Origin: Deltaproteobacteria bacterium
GTDB lineage: Bacteria > Desulfobacterota > Desulfobacteria > Desulfobacterales > B30-G6
Reading direction: 5' to 3'
DNA: 15,066 nucleotides
Assembly (NCBI GenBank): GCA_003647375.1
Contig: QMMS01000083.1
Location: 1-15,066 of the forward strand
Shown here one piece after another: positions 6,815 through 13,450 of the stretch. Position 1 is the stretch's first letter. Every line of letters starts with the position of its first letter. Under the pieces are notes generated by a model that did not search any database, was not told the DNA's origin, and saw only the letters and a list, made by a program, of their open reading frames with translations. The position numbers and the translations under genes were made by a program.

Positions 6815-7768
6815 CTAAACTGCGACGCCGTATGTATTCAGGATAAACGCTAAATTGTTGATGGCGTTTTCATATTTGATCTTGCCGTAGTCATAGTAAT
6901 CGAATTCAATTTTCGAAACATTGAGTTGGATCAGACTCCACAAAAACCAGTAGATGTCGGGAAAAGGCTTGAAAAGATCGATAAAGAAGAGGGTCCTATC
7001 GATTTTTCGTCCGCTGCAGTATTCTTTCACAATATTTTTTTCCATGTCACGGGGCACCAGAATTTCCTGAAACATATCGGCAATGTCATAGTATCTGGGT
7101 GCCATGCCACCATACTCCCAGTCGATGAGATACATGGCCGCGTCATATTTGTGTGCTGCTTCGTCTTTAATGAGGATGAAATTGTCTGCCAGCAGGTCGT
7201 TATGACAGGCCGTGTATTCTGATTCCGGGAGATTGATGATGCTAGACAGCTTGATGAGTCTTTGAATGGTGCCTGGGATGTCGAATTCCGGGTACTCGAC
7301 GTTGAGTTGTCGCAGGATGGCGGACATTTTCATGACTTCCAGCAGGGGATTGAATATTCGTTTGAGTTTCACCCCGCTGGTGTGAATTTTTCGAATCGGG
7401 TCGACGATTTTAGCATGAAGCGTTTTATCCAGAAAGTGATCGTTCTTTAAAACAATAGCATCATCGATGAATTCAACGATGGTTACACCCTTTTCGGGTA
7501 TGAATTTTACGAGGCGCGATCCAACGCCGACTTCTGCCATTTCCTGGATGGTATGGGCCTCGTTTTCGCGGTTGATAAAAAGATCCGTTTTGTCTCCATA
7601 TACCCGGACAGTATAATCCCCTTTTTCAGACTGGATTCGATAGAGTTTGTTGGTAATACCCCCACTCAGTGTCGATATATTTACATCGAGTCCCTGCCAC
7701 TCGGGCAACAACTCATAACAGATATCCTGTGTGAATTCTATCTCCAGAAGGCTTTTGGTTTTACTCAT
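6815..7768 (-). CDS. Choline/ethanolamine kinase-like phosphotransferase
   Basis: A soluble 317-aa kinase of the choline kinase/LicA/APH superfamily, expected to transfer phosphate from ATP to a small hydroxylated compound. Visible motifs: the nucleotide loop GGITNKLY (36-43), the catalytic motif ACHNDLLADNFI (187-198) with D191 and N196, and the metal-binding IDWEYGGMAPRYYDIAD (215-231) with D216. The CHNDL...N and IDWEY combination is more like choline kinase than aminoglycoside kinases. There is no signal peptide or membrane segment. GGGAG lies about 7 bases before ATG 7768. It is read away from the TRAP transporter, and the 590-base gap between them holds a large inverted-repeat element 37 bases upstream of this start. 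The choline or ethanolamine substrate is inferred from motifs only; a sugar, nucleoside or other alcohol is possible. Confidence 0.75.
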   Translation of the reverse strand: MSKTKSLLEIEFTQDICYELLPEWQGLDVNISTLSGGITNKLYRIQSEKGDYTVRVYGDKTDLFINRENEAHTIQEMAEVGVGSRLVKFIPEKGVTIVEFIDDAIVLKNDHFLDKTLHAKIVDPIRKIHTSGVKLKRIFNPLLEVMKMSAILRQLNVEYPEFDIPGTIQRLIKLSSIINLPESEYTACHNDLLADNFILIKDEAAHKYDAAMYLIDWEYGGMAPRYYDIADMFQEILVPRDMEKNIVKEYCSGRKIDRTLFFIDLFKPFPDIYWFLWSLIQLNVSKIEFDYYDYGKIKYENAINNLAFILNTYGVAV

Positions 7769-7804
7769 GTTGATTCTCCCTGGTCAGTTTCAGGTCCGTT
7801 TAGG

Positions 7805-7972
7805 TTAAACCTGAACTGAGCGATTTTTATCTTGATCTGCACCGATCTCTTGCGAATCAAGGATTCGCAAAAAGCCTCGACAGATCCACGGGTATGTCTG
7901 TGTTTTTTGCGAACCCTTCTCCATCAAGATTTCAGCACATATCTTCGGGAAAAATCGCTCGATTCAGGTTAA
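7805..7972. repeat. 168-bp inverted-repeat element (MITE-like or structured leader)
   Basis: The outer arms 7805-7828 and 7950-7972 are inverted copies, matching at 21 of 24 positions (shared cores CCTGAA and GAGCGATTTTT). Nested inside are ATCTTGAT (7829-7836) with ATCAAGAT (7923-7930) and a perfect hairpin TTGCGAATC-aag-GATTCGCAA (7850-7870). TTCGCAAAAA (7864-7873) can instead pair with TTTTTGCGAA (7904-7913), with ACAGA/TCTGT (7880-7884/7897-7901) inside that stem. Both ends abut TA (TTAAACC on the left, GGTTAAA on the right), as would fit a miniature element moved by an IS630/Tc1-type transposase. There is no coding potential. It could instead act as an RNA leader of the kinase gene on the minus strand. 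Confidence 0.55.
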
Positions 7973-8357
7973 ATATTTATAATTTGGAGTTTGCCATGAG
8001 TCAATCCCTATTTTGAAAACTGTATCGACATGCATTGATTATGTGTTATTGTTGGACCCAAATTCTCAGGAACAAAAGTGCTTGACAAACCCTCGCTCTT
8101 TAATGTAAAAAATCAACTCGTTCTGGGTTTTATCGATTCCCCGGATTACCTAAAAGGAATACATGATTTAAATTCACGGAAACGCTACTTCGTTTCGCAC
8201 TAATTGTATAGACATCTATAACTTATTGGCGTATTGGCGATGAAAGCCGCCGTGACCCATTCAGGTGATACGATCGACTTAATTGTGCAAATTAGGTTAC
8301 ATTTAAGTTGATTTTTTTGAACACCCAATAACCCCAATCTGAAAGGAGGCAGGTAGA
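7973..8357. other. Upstream region and probable long leader of dctP
   Basis: No credible ORF on either strand. It contains a promoter candidate at 8082-8109, a small hairpin GAAACG-ctactt-CGTTTC (8179-8196), a tandem octamer ATTGGCGT/ATTGGCGA (8225-8240), and an AT-rich inverted repeat TCGACTTAA/TTAAGTTGA (8274-8282/8303-8311) followed by seven Ts. The region ends in the strong ribosome site AAAGGAGG at 8342-8349. Confidence 0.45.
8082..8109 (+). promoter_or_regulatory. Candidate promoter for the TRAP operon
   Basis: A perfect TTGACA at 8082-8087, a 16-base spacer and TGTAAA at 8104-8109 (4 of 6). It would give a leader of about 240 bases before dctP, long for a simple leader and able to hold regulatory structure. 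Confidence 0.4.
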
Positions 8358-9407
8358 ATGAAGAGACGTGAATTTATCAAAAAAGCAGGTGTGGGTGCAG
8401 CTGCAGTAGCAGCTACCGCAGTCAATGCGCCATTTGTGCATGCTGCAAAGAAAACCACCATTAAATGGAGAATGCAAACCTACGCTGGTCCGGCCTTGTC
8501 TGCGCATGTATGTAAACCGGCAATCGATGCATTTAATAAAGCCGCTAACGGGGAGATGGTGATCGAACTCTACAATGCCGATCAGCTGGTCCCAACTGGT
8601 GAACTTTTTAGAGCTATGCAGAAAGGGACCATTGATGCCGTCCAAAGTGATGATGACTCCATTGCAGCGCCTGTGGACGTTTCCATCTTTGGCGCATACT
8701 TTCCCTTTGCATCACGCTACTCCCTGGATGTTCCCGCACTGTGGAATTGGTGGGGGCTGAACGAAATTTGGGAGGAAGCTTTCTCTGAAATTAAGGGCGT
8801 TACCTGGCTGAGTGTTGGCGCCTGGGACCCCTGCAATTTCGCCACCACCAAGCCCATTAGAAGCCTTGCAGACCTCAAGGGGTTGAGAGTATTCAGTTTC
8901 CCCACGGGTGGCAGGTTTATGCAACAATTCGGTGTTATTCCCGTGGCCCTGCCTTGGGAGGATATCGAGATGGCCGTTCAGACAGGCGAGCTTGACGGCG
9001 TTGCCTGGTCCGGCATCACAGAGGATTATACGGTCGGCTGGGCGGATGTCACCAAGTATTATCTGACCAACCCCATATCCGGTGCCTGGGCTGGTTCGTA
9101 TTATGCAAATTCTGATTCATGGAATGCTCTGCCGGAACATTTGAAGACCTTGTTCCATCTGCAAATGGACAGTTCGCACTATTACCGACAGCACTGGTAT
9201 TGGTGGGGAGAAGCACACTACCGAACCAAGGGCGGGAAGTTGGAGCTTACCTCCATCCCGCAAGATGAGTGGAAGCAAGTAGAAGATGCCGCACTCAAGT
9301 TCTGGGATGAGGTCGCCGCAAAGGGCGGCAGAAGTGCCAAGGTAGTCAAGATACTTAAAGAATATGCCCAAACCATGAAAGATGCCGGTCCTCCATACCG
9401 GTACTAA
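8358..9407 (+). CDS. dctP: TRAP transporter substrate-binding protein DctP, Tat-exported
   Basis: The periplasmic solute-binding subunit of a TRAP transporter, 349 aa, normal for the DctP family. Residues 1-30 are a twin-arginine signal (KRREFIKKAGVG, then AAAVAAT, cleavage near FVHAA), so the protein is probably folded before export. The mature part shows the DctP pattern: QLVPTGELFRAMQKGTIDAV (76-95), then SLADLKGLRVF (169-179) with R177 as the likely conserved substrate-carboxylate arginine, then LPWEDIEMAVQTGELDGVAW (198-217). It is rich in Trp and Tyr (for example 278-283, QHWYWW), so an aromatic or amphipathic ligand is possible, but the substrate cannot be read from sequence. Start: ATG with AAAGGAGG 8 bases upstream. 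It heads the cassette with dctQ and dctM; a hairpin in the 289-base gap to dctQ probably lets it be made in excess. Confidence 0.92.
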   Translation: MKRREFIKKAGVGAAAVAATAVNAPFVHAAKKTTIKWRMQTYAGPALSAHVCKPAIDAFNKAANGEMVIELYNADQLVPTGELFRAMQKGTIDAVQSDDDSIAAPVDVSIFGAYFPFASRYSLDVPALWNWWGLNEIWEEAFSEIKGVTWLSVGAWDPCNFATTKPIRSLADLKGLRVFSFPTGGRFMQQFGVIPVALPWEDIEMAVQTGELDGVAWSGITEDYTVGWADVTKYYLTNPISGAWAGSYYANSDSWNALPEHLKTLFHLQMDSSHYYRQHWYWWGEAHYRTKGGKLELTSIPQDEWKQVEDAALKFWDEVAAKGGRSAKVVKILKEYAQTMKDAGPPYRY

Positions 9408-9441
9408 TGATTGGGTATCGAGCGTTTATGATAGCATAAAG

Positions 9442-9486
9442 GTGGCCTTCCCTGGCTTCAAGTTTAACTAGGCTATGGAAGGCCAC
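9442..9486 (+). terminator. Stem-loop between dctP and dctQ
   Basis: GTGGCCTTCC (9442-9451) pairs perfectly with GGAAGGCCAC (9477-9486) around a 25-base loop. No T-run follows, so it is probably not a full terminator. It more likely stabilises the dctP message or causes partial read-through, giving more binding protein than permease as is usual for such cassettes. Confidence 0.5.
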
Positions 9487-9696
9487 TTCCTTACAGAAAG
9501 AGTAAAATCTCATTGAGCGATATTTTACCAAAGAAATGTGCCGGGTTTTTGATGCATAAGTCTTCACGAAAACCATAGATATGTATCCGGTTGAAAGATG
9601 ATTCGTGAATTGCTTCTGCATGATCGATTCGGTACAGATCGTGTAAAATTCGCTTGATTTATTTATGGGTAAAGGTATCAAAGGAAAGGGGCAAAG

Positions 9697-10206
9697 ATGC
9701 CTAAAGCAGTCAAAATATTCGTTCACGCTGTTGAGTCAACGAACAAGTTTGTGGGTAAGTTCTCCATGTATCTTGTCTTTGCTATGATCGGGATTCTGCT
9801 ATACGAACCTATTGCTAGAAATCTCTTTGGTATTTCAAGCATCTGGTCGGTTGAGATGGCACAATTTACCATGGCAGCCTATTACTTGCTTGGTGGTGGG
9901 TACTCCATGATGCTCAAAGGGCATGTTCGAATGGATCTGCTCTATGGGCGGTGGTCGGATAAGAAAAAGGCTAAGGTTGATGTGATTACCGGCCTTTTTT
10001 TGATGTTCTATTTGGTGTTTCTCCTCTATGGGGCCTATTCCAGCATTGAATACGCTCTCATGTACGGGCAAAAAAATCGATCTGCGTGGGCACCCTATAT
10101 GTCTCCCATCAAGATTATTATGGGGATAGGCGTTCTGCTGATGTTGTTGCAGGTCATAGCGACATTTTTCAAGGATATAGCAACGGTAAGAGGGGAGAAG
10201 ATATAA
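9697..10206 (+). CDS. dctQ: TRAP transporter small permease DctQ
   Basis: A 169-aa inner-membrane protein with four hydrophobic segments: about 20-40 (FSMYLVFAMIGILLYEPIA), 50-70 (MAQFTMAAYYLLGGGYSMML), 91-112 (VDVITGLFLMFYLVFLLYGA) and 135-155. Length and layout fit the small DctQ subunit, which pairs with the large permease and helps dock the binding protein. GHVRMDLLYGRWSDKKKAKVD (74-94) matches the family's conserved loop (typically GHVRVD...). The ATG is preceded by a purine-rich AAAGGAAAGGGG. The gene ends one base before dctM, so the two are translated as a pair. Confidence 0.9.
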   Translation: MPKAVKIFVHAVESTNKFVGKFSMYLVFAMIGILLYEPIARNLFGISSIWSVEMAQFTMAAYYLLGGGYSMMLKGHVRMDLLYGRWSDKKKAKVDVITGLFLMFYLVFLLYGAYSSIEYALMYGQKNRSAWAPYMSPIKIIMGIGVLLMLLQVIATFFKDIATVRGEKI

Positions 10207-10207
10207 C

Positions 10208-11533
10208 ATGAGCTATGAAATGATTGCGATACTGATATTTTCTTCGATGATGCTCATGCTGCTTACTGGACAGCGCGTTTTCGGAGCCATCGGGGGCGTG
10301 GCTACACTGTTTGCGCTGATGCTGTGGGGAAGAGGTGCCGCAGAGATGCCCTTTAACGCGGCATTTGCCCTGTTGAACTGGTATCCGCTCCTGACCCTGC
10401 CGTTGTTTATCTATATGGGATATATGTTTTCCGAGTCGGGAATAGCGAGCGACCTATACAGAATGTTCCATGTCTGGATGGGGTCAACCAGTGGTGGCTT
10501 GGCCATTGGAACCATGGGGCTTATGGTCGCCGTATCTGCCATGAACGGCTTGAGTGTGGCCGGGATGGCTATTGGTGCCAGCCTTGCCATGCCTGAAATG
10601 TTAAAGCGAAATTATGACAAGGTCATGGTGACAGGCGTCATCCAGGCGGGTAGTTCCCTGGGGATCATGGTGCCTCCCAGCGTTGTCCTGGTCCTCTACG
10701 GCATGATCGCCAGACAACCCGTTGGTCAGTTATGGATGGCAGGTGTTTTCCCTGGGCTTCTGTTAGCGGCCTTATTTATCGCCTACATCTATATCAGATG
10801 CAGATTGCAGCCCCACTTGGGCCCAACCTTATCCAAGGAAGAATTGGAGGCAATTACCTGGGGAGAGAAGTTAAAACTGCTCAGGGCCGGGATTATTCCT
10901 TTGGTCATTATTTTTGCCATGACAGGGCTTTTCCTGATGGGGATTACCAGCCTTGTTCAATGTTCGGCAGCGGGTGCGACCGTCACAACCCTTGCAGCTC
11001 TCGCCAAAGGGCGGTTAAACCGGCGGGTACTGGAGGAGACATTAAAGAATACGCTGAGTGTCAGCTGCATGTTTATGTGGGTGATTCTTGCGGCACTCTG
11101 TTTTGGGGCCGTTTTTGATGGTCTTGGCGCCGTGCATGCCATAAAGTCTCTATTTATCGACAGATGGGGTCTCAGTCCGTTCGGGATACTCGTAATGATG
11201 CAGTTGTCCTACATTCTGATGGGTATGTTTCTGGACGATACGGCCATGTTGATCATCGTCGCGCCGCTGTATGTGCCCCTGGTAATTGATCTGGGTTATA
11301 ACCCAATCTGGTATGGCATTCTTTATACGATTACCTGCCAGATAGCCTACATGACACCGCCGTTTGGCTACAACCTGTTTCTGATGAAGGCCATGGCACC
11401 CAAGGAGGTGTCTCTGGGGGACATATATCGTTCGATTGTGCCGTTTGTACTGGTTATGGTCGTCGGCTTGGTTATCGTGATGATCTTTCCCGGGATTGCA
11501 CTATGGCTGCCCGATTTCTACTTTGGACGATAA
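10208..11533 (+). CDS. dctM: TRAP transporter large permease DctM
   Basis: The transport subunit, 441 aa and about twelve hydrophobic segments, normal for DctM. It uses the sodium gradient to move solute handed over by DctP. Family stretches are visible: LLTLPLFIYMGYMFSESGIASDL (57-79), AVSAMNGLSVAGMAIGASLAMPEM (107-130), SLGIMVPPSVVLVLYGMIA (149-167) and MGMFLDDTAMLIIVAPLYVPL (336-356), then ITCQIAYMTPPFGYNLFLMKAMAP (379-402). The ATG follows the dctQ stop by one base, with AGGGGAG upstream. The gene runs into a terminator at 11616-11657. It looks complete and undamaged. Confidence 0.93.
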   Translation: MSYEMIAILIFSSMMLMLLTGQRVFGAIGGVATLFALMLWGRGAAEMPFNAAFALLNWYPLLTLPLFIYMGYMFSESGIASDLYRMFHVWMGSTSGGLAIGTMGLMVAVSAMNGLSVAGMAIGASLAMPEMLKRNYDKVMVTGVIQAGSSLGIMVPPSVVLVLYGMIARQPVGQLWMAGVFPGLLLAALFIAYIYIRCRLQPHLGPTLSKEELEAITWGEKLKLLRAGIIPLVIIFAMTGLFLMGITSLVQCSAAGATVTTLAALAKGRLNRRVLEETLKNTLSVSCMFMWVILAALCFGAVFDGLGAVHAIKSLFIDRWGLSPFGILVMMQLSYILMGMFLDDTAMLIIVAPLYVPLVIDLGYNPIWYGILYTITCQIAYMTPPFGYNLFLMKAMAPKEVSLGDIYRSIVPFVLVMVVGLVIVMIFPGIALWLPDFYFGR

Positions 11534-11615
11534 GGCCGGCAGATAACAGCGATACTGAAGTTCTGTCGATAAGTACTGTCTGATAAAAAGAAACCTGTAA
11601 CACTATTGATAAAAT

Positions 11616-11657
11616 AAAAAGATATGCTCCTCTGGTTTTAAGGGGCGTGTCTTTTTT
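11616..11657. terminator. Bidirectional intrinsic terminator
   Basis: AAAAAGATATGCTCC (11616-11630) pairs with GGGGCGTGTCTTTTT (11642-11656), with a few G-U pairs in the RNA, around an 11-base loop. The plus strand continues in a T-run (to 11657), and on the minus strand the stem is followed by CTTTTTATTTTAT. It sits between the ends of dctM (+) and the hydrolase-fold gene (-), serving both. Confidence 0.75.
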
Positions 11658-11659
11658 AT

Positions 11660-12574
11660 TTATAGCTGATTGTTGTCGACTGCCAACAAAAAATCGTCGA
11701 TTCTGTTCCGGGCATTGAGATTATCCAGCCACTCTTCTGGCAGGGCCTTGATCCCGCTGTAAGCGCCCAGAACCATGCCCACGAGCATGCCCCTGGCCGC
11801 ACCATCTCCGCCGGCCATGACGTTTTCAACCAGTGCTTCCTTGAAATCATTTTCGTATTTTGTGATCAAGTGGATTGTACCCGGAAGGGCAGCCTCTACA
11901 CTGCACATCTGGCCGAATTCTGCGATGATGGTTCGGGTGTCCTTGTCTTGGCTTGCCAGACCCAGGGATACGGCCTCCGCAATATCCGTGTTTTGAAATC
12001 GATTTTCAAGTAGTTCGGGAATGGTGACTGATGGCTTTTTGCCTGCCAGCGCGCTAAAGGCAAGCCTTACAAAAAACTCGGCACTGTCCAGGACAGATGG
12101 GTTGTTGTGGGTCAAGGCAGTCTGGTACCTGGCAGCCTGGATTGCCGATTCCAGGTCATGGGCATAACAATAAACTATGGGGGCTATCCTTGCCGCACCG
12201 CCCAGATCGTCTGAAGATGATCCACTTTCCAGGATGTTGTTTCCTTCGGTCATATTCTGAAGTGTCGTGAGCGTGGCTTTGTCGCGATACCCTTCGTATC
12301 CGTTGAAAAAGGATTGCCATGCTTTGGCAAACCCTTTCTGATCAAACCCTGAAGCGGTTGCCAGGGATTCGAGCAGTAACAGCATTTGATCACCGTAGTG
12401 GGTGAAGTCTCCCTTTTTTTTCCCCTTATGGTAGCTGACCAAAGGCTTGAAATACTGTTGCACCCGACCAAATTTTTTGTCGATGACATTCGTGTTGTAG
12501 ACCCAGTGGGGTCCCAATGCCAGGGCATCGCCCACAAATGAGCCAAAAATCATTCCCATTTTGTTCTTATTCAT
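11660..12574 (-). CDS. ADP-ribosylglycohydrolase-fold protein with atypical metal motifs
   Basis: A soluble 304-aa protein of the ADP-ribosylglycohydrolase (DraG/ARH) superfamily. Motifs in order: GSFVGDALALGPHW (11-24, classic G-x-x-x-GDALG), FTHYGDQ (57-63, where usual members have TDDT), SDDLGGAARIAPI (121-133), LTHNNPSVLDSAEF (154-167, the T-H-x-x-P element) and AGGDGAARGMLVGMVLGA (254-271, where usual members have GGDTDT). Two acidic metal-binding motifs are therefore altered, so ADP-ribose hydrolysis is uncertain and a changed substrate or a binding role is possible. Start: this ATG has AAGGAG 8 bases upstream; the frame stays open 28 codons further, but that would overlap the methyltransferase end. 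It follows the methyltransferase by 13 bases, so the two form an operon. Confidence 0.8.
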   Translation of the reverse strand: MNKNKMGMIFGSFVGDALALGPHWVYNTNVIDKKFGRVQQYFKPLVSYHKGKKKGDFTHYGDQMLLLLESLATASGFDQKGFAKAWQSFFNGYEGYRDKATLTTLQNMTEGNNILESGSSSDDLGGAARIAPIVYCYAHDLESAIQAARYQTALTHNNPSVLDSAEFFVRLAFSALAGKKPSVTIPELLENRFQNTDIAEAVSLGLASQDKDTRTIIAEFGQMCSVEAALPGTIHLITKYENDFKEALVENVMAGGDGAARGMLVGMVLGAYSGIKALPEEWLDNLNARNRIDDFLLAVDNNQL

Positions 12575-12587
12575 ATTCGTATCTCCT

Positions 12588-13157
12588 TCATGATCGATAA
12601 TAGATTGACAAATATAGATGTTCGCCGATGTCCACCGTTTTGACCGGGTACAGGCCAAATGGCCGCAGAAAAGTTTCCAGGGCTTCCGGTGAAATCCTTA
12701 TGTTCATAGGAGGTCCAGGCGGGCCTTCCTTTTTTTGGAATTCAACCACGGCAAGCTGGCCCTCAGGTTTCAATGTTCTTTCTACCTCTTTCAGTGTTCC
12801 CTGGTCCGTGTTGTCCTGAACAAGGTCGTGCAATACAGTCGCCATGAGACATATGTCCACCGAACGATCTGCAATTGGTATGTGCCGACTGATATCGGCA
12901 ACACTCGGGAAAATATTCTCGATATTTCTTGTTTGAATCTCGTTTTTCAAGGTATCGATACCGTCTTCCCATAGGTCAACGGCGTAAATTTTCCCTGATG
13001 GACCCACATAAGGGGAGGCAGCCATGGCGTATGCGCCCATACCGCAGGCAGCATCCAGCATGGTGATATTTTCCATTAAACCCATTTCGGAGAAAAGTTT
13101 ACTGGAATCAACGAGTGAGAAACTGCTTTTCCCTGCAGCTATCGGTTTGTTTGTCAT
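12588..13157 (-). CDS. Class I SAM-dependent methyltransferase
   Basis: A soluble 189-aa Rossmann-fold methyltransferase of the UbiE/Methyltransf_11 type. Motif I is MLDAACGMGAYAMAA (33-47), binding SAM. D61 in KIYAVDLW (56-63) is the acidic ribose ligand. DISRHIPIADRSVDICLMAT (88-107) covers the adenine and post-II region, and LKPEGQLAVVEFQKKEGPPG (129-148) is motif III onward. The tail GPPGPPMNIRISPEALETFL (145-164) is a subfamily signature I have seen in anaerobe methyltransferases of unknown substrate. GGAAA about 10 bases before the ATG is a moderate ribosome site. It is the first gene of an operon with the hydrolase-fold gene and diverges from the MFS exporter. No metal-binding Cys pair is seen, so arsenite methylation is unlikely. 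Confidence 0.85.
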   Translation of the reverse strand: MTNKPIAAGKSSFSLVDSSKLFSEMGLMENITMLDAACGMGAYAMAASPYVGPSGKIYAVDLWEDGIDTLKNEIQTRNIENIFPSVADISRHIPIADRSVDICLMATVLHDLVQDNTDQGTLKEVERTLKPEGQLAVVEFQKKEGPPGPPMNIRISPEALETFLRPFGLYPVKTVDIGEHLYLSIYYRS

Positions 13158-13202
13158 TAAAATTTTTCCATATTGCCGGTCTTTGTTGCGTTTTACGATT
13201 TT

Positions 13203-13231
13203 ATTCTAAGTCCGATCTTCATTGGATGCAA
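13203..13231 (-). promoter_or_regulatory. Candidate promoter for the methyltransferase operon
   Basis: On the minus strand, TTGCAT, a 17-base spacer and TAGAAT (5 of 6) give a leader of about 39 bases before ATG 13157. The -35 keeps only the TTG core, so strength is modest. Confidence 0.4.
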
Positions 13232-13450
13232 GGGAAAGATGCATAAGTCGTTCTTGGATATTCTGATTTGAACCTTTGAAATTATTTCTAAATCCCAGGT
13301 TCTTAAAATTTACAACGCTCATATTAGGTTGTAGCCTGTTCAGCATGAGATCACGGTTGATGTTTTACACGATTTGATTTAAAGCTAACGTTTCAAGAAG
13401 TTGCGCTAAATTAAATTATTGGCGGGATAGTATTTCTAAGGATCACATAG
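13232..13450. other. Divergent intergenic region, MFS promoter not identified
   Basis: The AT-rich gap between the methyltransferase promoter and the MFS gene. Several TTG-type -35 candidates occur (TTGATG 13357, TTGCGC 13401), but none has a good -10 at correct spacing. Only the ribosome site AAGGA at 13438-13442, 8 bases before ATG 13451, is clear. No ORF or repeat is seen. Confidence 0.4.

Noticed and set aside
8225..8240. Sigma-54 promoter at the TTGGCG repeats upstream of dctP
   Set aside because: The GG and GC elements are not at the required -24/-12 spacing, and no enhancer-binding regulator is nearby.
9355..9726. 123-codon minus-strand frame across the dctP-dctQ gap
   Set aside because: It overlaps the ends of both TRAP genes, has no ribosome site and no recognisable protein character.
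9551..13249. The 12-mer GATGCATAAGTC occurs at 9551-9562 and 13238-13249
   Set aside because: Several repeated 12-mers are expected by chance in 15 kb, and the flanks do not match.
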